This document shows positions 58,912 to 64,000 of a stretch of DNA of 64,000 nucleotides, one piece after another. The translations under genes and the position numbers were made by a program. Origin of the DNA: JAWXUC01 sp044432975 (lineage in GTDB: Bacteria > Pseudomonadota > Alphaproteobacteria > RF32 > CAG-239); NCBI GenBank assembly GCA_044432975.1, contig JAWXUC010000001.1:124001-188000 (forward strand), read 5' to 3'. Within the stretch, counting starts at the first letter, position 1, and every line of letters starts with the position of its first letter. The notes below the pieces were generated by a model that did not search any database, had not been told where the DNA came from, and was given only the letters and a program-made list of their open reading frames with translations.

Positions 58912-59160
58912 ATGAAAATTTATTATATGTTATTCATACTTGCTTGCCTCATCTTTTTTCTTTGTTTATTTTTTTATTCAGAACATCAAGAAAGAAAAAG
59001 CTGGAAAAGACAAGAAAATGAACTAGATAATCTTTCTAATAAAGAATTAGAAAATTACTACAATCAAGTTCTCCACAAAGATTATGGTATATGGGGCTTT
59101 AACACTCATTACTACATTGTAAAACATTGTATGAGAAAAAGAGATTTAATAAAATGGTAA
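58912..59160 (+). CDS. Small single-pass membrane protein
   Basis: 82 residues: an N-terminal membrane helix (about 3-23, MLFILACLIFFLCLFFYSEH) and a charged, Tyr/Trp-rich cytoplasmic or periplasmic part (ELENYYNQVLHKDYGIWGFN). No family recognised. It starts 1 bp after the lipoprotein stop and is followed by a terminator that overlaps the stop region. Confidence 0.7.
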   Translation: MKIYYMLFILACLIFFLCLFFYSEHQERKSWKRQENELDNLSNKELENYYNQVLHKDYGIWGFNTHYYIVKHCMRKRDLIKW

Positions 59161-59193
59161 AAAAAGCGTTGAGAAAAATCTCAACGCTTTTTT
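59161..59193 (+). terminator. Terminator of the small lipoprotein unit
   Basis: AAAAAGCGTTGAGA / TCTCAACGCTTTTT (14-bp stem, AAAA loop) with a T-run. Confidence 0.92.
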
Positions 59194-59219
59194 ATCCCCC
59201 CCCTCCCCAAAAAAAAGTC

Positions 59220-59254
59220 ATCGCGCCTTAAAATTTATTTTAAGGCTGAGCGAT
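59220..59254. repeat. Isolated strong hairpin
   Basis: ATCGC-GCCTTAAAAT / ATTTTAAGGC-TGA-GCGAT: a 10-bp inner stem and 5-bp outer stem with a TGA bulge. It lies 27 bp after the terminator of the preceding genes and 68 bp before a separate promoter. It has no T-run and is not obviously a terminator. A short tract resembling the gyrA-ssb repeat (TAGCCATACAAAAAAGG) follows near 59278. Confidence 0.5.
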
Positions 59255-59321
59255 CTTCAAATTTTATTGCGTTTTATAGCCATACAAAAAAGGAATGTCA
59301 AAACTGTTTTTTACAAATTTC

Positions 59322-59349
59322 TTGCAAAATAAAAATGCTCATATATAAT
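59322..59349 (+). promoter_or_regulatory. Promoter of the structured RNA
   Basis: TTGCAA (59322-59327), 16-bp spacer, TATAAT (59344-59349); predicted start near 59356. Confidence 0.65.
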
Positions 59350-59355
59350 AATTTT

Positions 59356-59515
59356 GTTTTCTTTAAGGAAAGAAAATGGTGTCTCAAAACATCTTTACAA
59401 CAACTTCACCTTTTAAAGGTGGAGTCCGTGATATAAGGCCTTGCACGAATAAACGGGACTGCGTTGTAACAGTTTTGAGCTCCACCACTGATTTATAAAA
59501 AATTCAGTGGTTTTA
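59356..59515 (+). ncRNA. Structured RNA of unknown class, promoter to terminator
   Basis: About 160 nt with well-formed nested pairing: a 5' hairpin TTTTCTTT/AAAGAAAA; a long stem TGGTG + CTCAAAAC (59377-59390) paired with GTTTTGAG (59472-59479) + CACCA (59483-59487); inside it TTACAAC (59395-59401) with GTTGTAA (59463-59469); inside that two arms, CACCTT/AAGGTG (59407-59421) and AGTCC/GGACT (59423-59460). A terminator CCACTGA/TCAGTGG + T-run (59485-59519) ends it and shares three bases with the outer stem. It contains no signature of SRP RNA, tmRNA, RNase P or 6S. Role unknown: stand-alone sRNA or a leader controlling the small gene at 59542. Confidence 0.65.
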
Positions 59516-59541
59516 TTTTAACAAAAATAGGAGCTTTAAAA

Positions 59542-59691
59542 ATGAAGAAAAAAGATAAATTAAAATTTGAAAATATAAAACCAAATACAGATGTGGATTT
59601 TGAAACCTGCTACAAAATTGCCACACAACAAATCGCAGATTTACAATCAACCTTACAACAATTAGCCGCTACTTATAAAACAAAAACGTAG
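59542..59691 (+). CDS. Candidate 49-residue protein of unknown function
   Basis: MKKKDKLKFENIKPNTDVDF begins a hydrophilic, helix-prone peptide (FETCYKIATQQIADLQSTLQ follows); AGGAG lies well placed upstream. It starts 27 bp after the structured-RNA terminator. The TAG stop codon is the TAG of the GTAGGGAC edge of the adjacent repeat, so the insertion of that repeat probably set the present C-terminus. No family recognised. Confidence 0.55.
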   Translation: MKKKDKLKFENIKPNTDVDFETCYKIATQQIADLQSTLQQLAATYKTKT

Positions 59692-59758
59692 GGACATAGC
59701 GTGCTATGTCCACCAATAAAATAGATACTAAAAAGGGACGGCAAATCCGTCCCCTACG
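59688..59758. repeat. Paired variable-stem hairpins (REP/BIME-like), ORF49-gyrA gap
   Basis: Left hairpin GTAGG-GACATAGC-gt-GCTATGTCC (59689-59711) and right hairpin GGGACGG-caaat-CCGTCCCCTAC (59735-59757) face each other, so the unit starts with CGTAGGG and ends with CCCTACG. The stems differ from each other and from the other copies. Confidence 0.75.
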
Positions 59759-59773
59759 ATTCAAGTAACAATA

Positions 59774-62515
59774 CTAAATTTCAATACCATCTTCAGATGT
59801 CATATCTTCTGGTGCTTCAACCACACCTTCAGCAATATCTTCATCGGTTGCATTTTCAATTTCATCATCAGAACCTAAATCTGCTTCTAAAGATGCAACC
59901 GAAACAACACTTTCTTTATCGTCAATTCTGAATAATGTAACACCTTGAGTCTTACGCCCCGCAATCCTAATATCGCAAACTGGCATTCTGATTAATTTTC
60001 CACCATCTGTTACCATCATAATTTGGTTATCTTCTTCAATTGGGAATGAAGATACAACCTCTTTATTACGAGCAGACATTTCCATGTTAGCAATACCAGA
60101 ACCACCACGACCAGTTGTGCGGTATTCATAAGAACTTGAACGTTTACCATAACCAGTAGATGTTACTGACAAAATGAATTGTTCTAATTCTTTCATTTTA
60201 GCAAATTTTTCTGGAGTTAACTTGTCAAACACTGGCTCACCTTCAGATTTACAAATTTTGAAATATTCATCACGTTCATCAAAGTTTGCTTCAGCATGGT
60301 TTAAGGTAGACATAGATATAACTTCATCACCTGCCCCCAACTTAATACCTCTAACACCAACAGAGTTTCTGCCAGAGAATACACGAATATCAGTAACAGG
60401 GAAGCGGATACATTTACCAGACCTTGCCGCCAATAAAATATCTTCTTCTTCATGACAAATTCTAACATTTACAAGCTTGTCTTGTTCTTCTAACTTCATA
60501 GCAATTTTACCATTAGATTGAACATTAACAAAATCTGCCAAAGAGTTACGTCTTACTGTACCTTGAGAAGTCGCAAACATAACAAACATATCTTTGCAAT
60601 CTGCCTCATTTTCTGGCAATTTCATAATTGTTGTAATAGTCTCACCTGCTTGAAGTGGCAACAAATTGATAAATGGCTTACCCTTAGAAGTTGGAGAACC
60701 CAAAGGCAATTTATAAACCTTCATCTTATAAACAATACCACGAGAAGAGAAGAACAATACAGGAGTATGAGTAGAAGATACAAACAAACGAGACACAAAA
60801 TCTTCTTCTTTTGTTGCCATACCAGCTCTACCCTTACCGCCACGTTTTTGTGCTTTATATGCGTTAAGTGGAACACGTTTAATATAACCAGCATCAGAAA
60901 CAGTAACAACCATTTCTTCACGTTGGATTAAGCTTTCAACATCAACGTCAAAGTCAATATCTTCAATAATAGAACGACGAGGAATTGCATATTCTTGTTC
61001 AATTGCAATAAATTCATCTTTCATAATGCCATAAAGTTTTTCACGACTAGCTAAAATAGAAAGCAATTCTTTAATTTCTTCACCGATAGAGGTTAATTCT
61101 GCATGAATTTTATCACGTTCCAAACCTGTTAATCTGTGTAATCTTAAATCTAAAATAGCTTTTGCTTGAGCTTCAGAAAGTGGATATAATCCATTTTCAA
61201 CTTTTCTGTCTGGCTCGTCAATTAATTTAACTAATGGCTCAATATCTTTTGCATCCCAAGATTTTGCAAGCAATCTTTCTTTAGCAATTTGAGGGTTTGC
61301 AGAAGATTTGATTAATTCAATAATTTCATCTAAGTTTTCAACCGCAATCGCCAAACCAACCAAAGTGTGCGCTCTATCTCTGGCTTTGTTAAGATCATAT
61401 ATAGTTCTTTTTCTAATAACTTCTTCACGGAAAGCCACAAACGCAGCAATGATTTCTTTTAATGTCATCATCATTGGACGTCCGCCGTTAATTGCCAACA
61501 TATTCATACCAAAAGATGTTTGCAAAGAAGTAAATTTGTAAAGTTGATTTAATACAACATCAGCTTGAAAATCACGTTTGATTTCAATAACAATTCTCAT
61601 ACCTTGTCTATCAGATTCATCTCTAATATCAGAAATACCTTCAACCTTTTTCTCTTTAACAAGTTCTGCGATTCTAGTAATTAAAACAGATTTGTTAACC
61701 TGATAAGGAATTTCGTGAACAATAATAGCTTCTTTATCTTTACGAATCTCTTCAATTGTGCATTTTGCACGCATAATAACAGAACCACGCCCAGTCATAT
61801 AAGCAGATTTTGCCCCACTATAACCCAAGATAGAACCACCAGTAGGGAAATCTGGACCAGGAACAATACCGATTAAGTCATCAATACTAATTTCTGGATT
61901 TTCAATATAAGCACAACAAGCACGCAACACCTCCCCCAAGTTATGAGGAGGAATATTTGTTGCCATACCAACCGCAATACCACCAGCACCATTAACTAAG
62001 ATGTTTGGAAATCTTGCTGGTAAAACTGTAGGTTCTTCAACAGACTCATCATAGTTAGGCATAAAATCAACAGTATCTTTATCAATATCTTCAATAAGTT
62101 GATGTGCAACTTTTTGCAAACGAGCTTCAGTATAACGCATCGCAGCGGCACTATCGCCATCAACAGAACCAAAGTTACCTTGACCTTCAACAAGCATTAA
62201 ACCCATAGAAAAAGGTTGCGCCATTCTAACCATAGCTTCATAAATAGAGCTATCACCATGAGGGTGATATTTACCCATAACATCACCGACAATACGAGCA
62301 GACTTTTTATAAGGCTTATTATAATCATAACCGTTTTCATGCATAGAATACATAATACGACGATGTACTGGCTTTAAGCCATCGCGTACATCTGGCAAAG
62401 CACGAGAAACAATCACACTCATTGCATAAGACAAATAAGATTGCTTCATCTCATCAACAATTTGAATAGGCACAATATTGTCAGTAGTTTCAATAACACT
62501 ATTTTCTTCAGTCAT
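59774..62515 (-). CDS. gyrA: GyrA, DNA gyrase subunit A
   Basis: Type IIA topoisomerase subunit that cuts and rejoins DNA. 913 residues. Start region SYLSYAMSVIVSRALPDVRD, DGLKPVHRRIMYSM, catalytic Tyr128 in AAMRYTEARL, and six C-terminal blades with the GyrA-box QKRGGKGRAG. In the quinolone-determining region the residues matching E. coli Ser83 and Asp87 are Ser89 and Glu93 (HGDSSIYE), the second being a conservative difference. An acidic tail ends the protein. Flanked on both sides by REP-like repeats; gyrB is not in the window. Confidence 0.98.
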   Translation of the reverse strand: MTEENSVIETTDNIVPIQIVDEMKQSYLSYAMSVIVSRALPDVRDGLKPVHRRIMYSMHENGYDYNKPYKKSARIVGDVMGKYHPHGDSSIYEAMVRMAQPFSMGLMLVEGQGNFGSVDGDSAAAMRYTEARLQKVAHQLIEDIDKDTVDFMPNYDESVEEPTVLPARFPNILVNGAGGIAVGMATNIPPHNLGEVLRACCAYIENPEISIDDLIGIVPGPDFPTGGSILGYSGAKSAYMTGRGSVIMRAKCTIEEIRKDKEAIIVHEIPYQVNKSVLITRIAELVKEKKVEGISDIRDESDRQGMRIVIEIKRDFQADVVLNQLYKFTSLQTSFGMNMLAINGGRPMMMTLKEIIAAFVAFREEVIRKRTIYDLNKARDRAHTLVGLAIAVENLDEIIELIKSSANPQIAKERLLAKSWDAKDIEPLVKLIDEPDRKVENGLYPLSEAQAKAILDLRLHRLTGLERDKIHAELTSIGEEIKELLSILASREKLYGIMKDEFIAIEQEYAIPRRSIIEDIDFDVDVESLIQREEMVVTVSDAGYIKRVPLNAYKAQKRGGKGRAGMATKEEDFVSRLFVSSTHTPVLFFSSRGIVYKMKVYKLPLGSPTSKGKPFINLLPLQAGETITTIMKLPENEADCKDMFVMFATSQGTVRRNSLADFVNVQSNGKIAMKLEEQDKLVNVRICHEEEDILLAARSGKCIRFPVTDIRVFSGRNSVGVRGIKLGAGDEVISMSTLNHAEANFDERDEYFKICKSEGEPVFDKLTPEKFAKMKELEQFILSVTSTGYGKRSSSYEYRTTGRGGSGIANMEMSARNKEVVSSFPIEEDNQIMMVTDGGKLIRMPVCDIRIAGRKTQGVTLFRIDDKESVVSVASLEADLGSDDEIENATDEDIAEGVVEAPEDMTSEDGIEI

Positions 62516-62633
62516 TTTTTTCTTTCTTTTTTAAGATTAAATTTATGTTTTATAATACAAGATAAGGAGCTAAATAAAAGCTTTTTTTAATGGTTATTAA
62601 CAGCGCCACCAACTATTTTATTATCAAAAACAT

Positions 62634-62705
62634 GTAGGGGACGAGTTCGTCGTCCCTCAATAAATTAGCCATACAAAAAAGGGACGGTCAAGACCGTCCC
62701 CTACA
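62634..62705. repeat. Paired variable-stem hairpins (REP/BIME-like), gyrA-ssb gap
   Basis: Left GTAG + GGGACGA-gttcg-TCGTCCC (62634-62656) and right GGGACGGTC-aa-GACCGTCCC + CTAC (62681-62704), again facing inward with conserved GTAGGGG / CCCCTAC outer edges and different stems. The linker TAGCCATACAAAAAAGGG is partly repeated near 59278. The 204-bp gap holds no gene that I can see. Confidence 0.78.
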
Positions 62706-62719
62706 AGTCATTGCGACAA

Positions 62720-63178
62720 TTAAAATGGAATATCATCGTCCAATTCTACAGATGTAGAGCTAGACGCTGGAGTATCCCAAGATGTTGTATTGTTATCTGC
62801 AAATGGAGAAGCAGAAGCGCCACCACCATTTCTTGAATCTAACAAAATCAATTGAGAATTAAAGTTTTGCAAAACAATTTCTGTTGTATAATGTTTTTGA
62901 CCATCTTTATCCCATTCTCTAGTTTGCAATTGACCTTCAATATAAAGCTTAGAACCTTTTTTAACATATTGAGAAATCACATTAACCAAACCTTGAGAAA
63001 ACACAACAACTCTGTGCCATTCTGTTTTTTCTCTAGATTCATTAGTCGCCTTATCTTTCCAAGATTCAGACGTTGCGATTCTTAAATTTGCTACTTTATT
63101 ACCATTATTCATTGTAGCAATTTCAGGATCAGCTCCTAGATTACCAATCAACACAACTTTATTCAAGCTACCAGCCAT
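62720..63178 (-). CDS. ssb: Single-stranded DNA-binding protein
   Basis: OB-fold protein that coats single-stranded DNA. 152 residues: NKVVLIGNLGADPEIATMNN, NLRIATSESWKDKATNESRE, KTEWHRVVVFSQGLVNVISQ and GSKLYIEGQLQTREWDKDGQ form the OB fold (1-~110), then a G/S/A-rich linker and the DDDIPF tail that recruits repair proteins. Single gene between gyrA and the parvulin. Confidence 0.98.
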   Translation of the reverse strand: MAGSLNKVVLIGNLGADPEIATMNNGNKVANLRIATSESWKDKATNESREKTEWHRVVVFSQGLVNVISQYVKKGSKLYIEGQLQTREWDKDGQKHYTTEIVLQNFNSQLILLDSRNGGGASASPFADNNTTSWDTPASSSTSVELDDDIPF

Positions 63179-63269
63179 TTTTTCATCCTTTACATATATA
63201 AGTTAATTTGCAAATATTATATAACATAAAACACTCTCTTAAAGCTTTTTATTAAGTTATTCACAAAAA

Positions 63270-63293
63270 AAGAGGTGATTTTCATCACCTCTT
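63270..63293 (-). terminator. Terminator of the parvulin gene
   Basis: AAGAGGTGAT / ATCACCTCTT-type 9-10-bp stem with a T-run on the minus strand, 9 bp after the stop. Confidence 0.85.
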
Positions 63294-63301
63294 ATAAAAG
63301 C

Positions 63302-64000
63302 TTATTTCTTTTTTATTGGGTTACCTTTAACATCAAAAAGCTCTACAGTTGATGTTTCATAAAGATTTTTAAACTTATCAGCAATTGCTTTTTGTGTTGC
63401 AAGAGCTTTCAACTTTGGCTCCAAATCTTTCTTAGCTGCCAATTTAGAATTTCTAACATCTTCAACCTTAATTACATGATAACCAAACTGAGATTTTACA
63501 GGAGTTTTAGAAATTTCACCTTTCTTCATTGCAAAAGCGGCTTCACCAAATTCTGGCACCATCATTTGTTTTGTAAAATAACCCAAATCTGCAGGTTCTT
63601 TAGAATATTCTTTTGCAAGAGCAACAAAATCACCACCCTTGTTTATTTTTACAATAACTTCTTTTGCGGTTGCTTCATCAGCTACAAGAATATGTTTTGC
63701 TTTAATTTCTGGTTGCGATGTAAAAGATTTTTTATATTCTTCATATAAAGCATCAACTTCTTTATCTGTTACTTTAGGAGTAACAACTTTTTCTAAATAA
63801 ATTTTACGAGCAAGTTCATCTTTTGCTGCTGCCAATTGTTTTTTATACGTTGCATCATTTTCAATACCATTTTTCTTTGCGTCTTGCAACAAAACAGTAC
63901 CGTTAACAAACACTTCTAAAGCTTTTGGATAAAAATCTTCAAAAGAAACTTGTTCTTTTACCTGAGTATTATCATTATAAGCTTCTTTTAATTGCTCTAT
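63302..64000 (-). CDS. Parvulin-type peptidyl-prolyl isomerase (PpiC/SurA-like), N-terminus cut
   Basis: The frame stays open to the right edge of the window, so about 233 C-terminal residues are seen and the start lies outside. The N-terminal visible part (DFYPKALEVFVNGTVLLQDA) is the helical SurA_N-like region. The parvulin domain (about IKAKHILVADEATAKEVIVK through GGDFVALAKEYSKEPAD, LGYFTKQMMVPEFGEAAFAM, FGYHVIKVEDVR) has the usual conserved residues. It is expected to be a periplasmic folding helper; the signal peptide would be outside the window. Confidence 0.92.
   Translation of the reverse strand: MEQLKEAYNDNTQVKEQVSFEDFYPKALEVFVNGTVLLQDAKKNGIENDATYKKQLAAAKDELARKIYLEKVVTPKVTDKEVDALYEEYKKSFTSQPEIKAKHILVADEATAKEVIVKINKGGDFVALAKEYSKEPADLGYFTKQMMVPEFGEAAFAMKKGEISKTPVKSQFGYHVIKVEDVRNSKLAAKKDLEPKLKALATQKAIADKFKNLYETSTVELFDVKGNPIKKK

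Noticed and set aside
59377..59487. Structured RNA ending in CTCCACCA considered as the acceptor piece of a split alphaproteobacterial tmRNA
   Set aside because: No T-arm (GTTCGA loop) precedes the CCA-like end, and no coding piece with the tmRNA start signature is nearby.
1..64000. CRISPR arrays, tRNA or rRNA genes, integrated prophage or a replication origin
   Set aside because: No regularly spaced direct repeats, tRNA T-loop/acceptor patterns, rRNA segments, integrase or phage structural genes were seen; the REP-like hairpins are dispersed, not arrayed.

Overview
The window looks like chromosomal DNA from an AT-rich (roughly one third G+C) Gram-negative alphaproteobacterium. Supporting signs are the mlaD-DUF2155 pair, a mitofilin-like/HemY pair with a C-terminal zinc ribbon, an alphaproteobacterial-type 6S RNA, a YfgM-like TPR protein, the SH3-domain protein, and a flagellar set with a very long FlgE. 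An uncultured host-associated (gut-type) alphaproteobacterium is my best guess; that is inference, as no rRNA is present.

Layout. 1-6.9 kb: minus-strand flagellar genes fliK-flgD-flgE, then (after a terminator) fliF-fliG. 7.0-11.1 kb: a secreted protein and a GldA/GldFG/DUF4340 ABC system. 11.2-15.2 kb: two tandem mlaD genes with DUF2155, a nuclease, carbonic anhydrase, a lipoprotein and 6S RNA. 15.2-28.7 kb: uvrA, metA, gpmI, an apparently foreign DUF218-like gene, a small XRE regulator, an S66 peptidase, a TPR protein, mitofilin-like and hemY. 28.8-29.1 kb: repeats. 29.1-40.7 kb: one minus-strand cell-wall cluster mreB-mreC-mreD-mrdA-rodA-mraY-ftsW-murG-murB-ftsQ-ftsA, joining the elongasome and divisome/precursor genes but lacking murD, murC, ddl and ftsZ. 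40.8-48.2 kb: xseB-ispA, a second XRE gene, fba, a transketolase/SemiSWEET cluster with one inactivated copy, and a third XRE gene coupled to a NeuD-like acetyltransferase. 48.4-64 kb: mutL-nrdR, a Gfo/Idh oxidoreductase, nusB-def-fmt, sodB attached to fliI-fliJ, small envelope proteins, a structured RNA of unknown class, gyrA, ssb and a parvulin (cut by the window end).

Most notable structure outside the genes: (1) three paralogous ~90-aa HigA-like XRE regulators, none with a toxin gene, each preceded by a different, perfect 42-52 bp inverted repeat lying directly against a TTGACA -35 box. (2) Two 156-bp hairpin MITEs with TA target duplications; one splits a SemiSWEET gene so cleanly that the ancestral reading frame can be rebuilt. 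(3) Paired short hairpins with conserved GTAGGG/CCCTAC edges but different stems (REP/BIME-like), near ftsA and on both sides of gyrA. (4) A promoter-to-terminator structured RNA at about 59.36-59.52 kb that I cannot assign to a known family.
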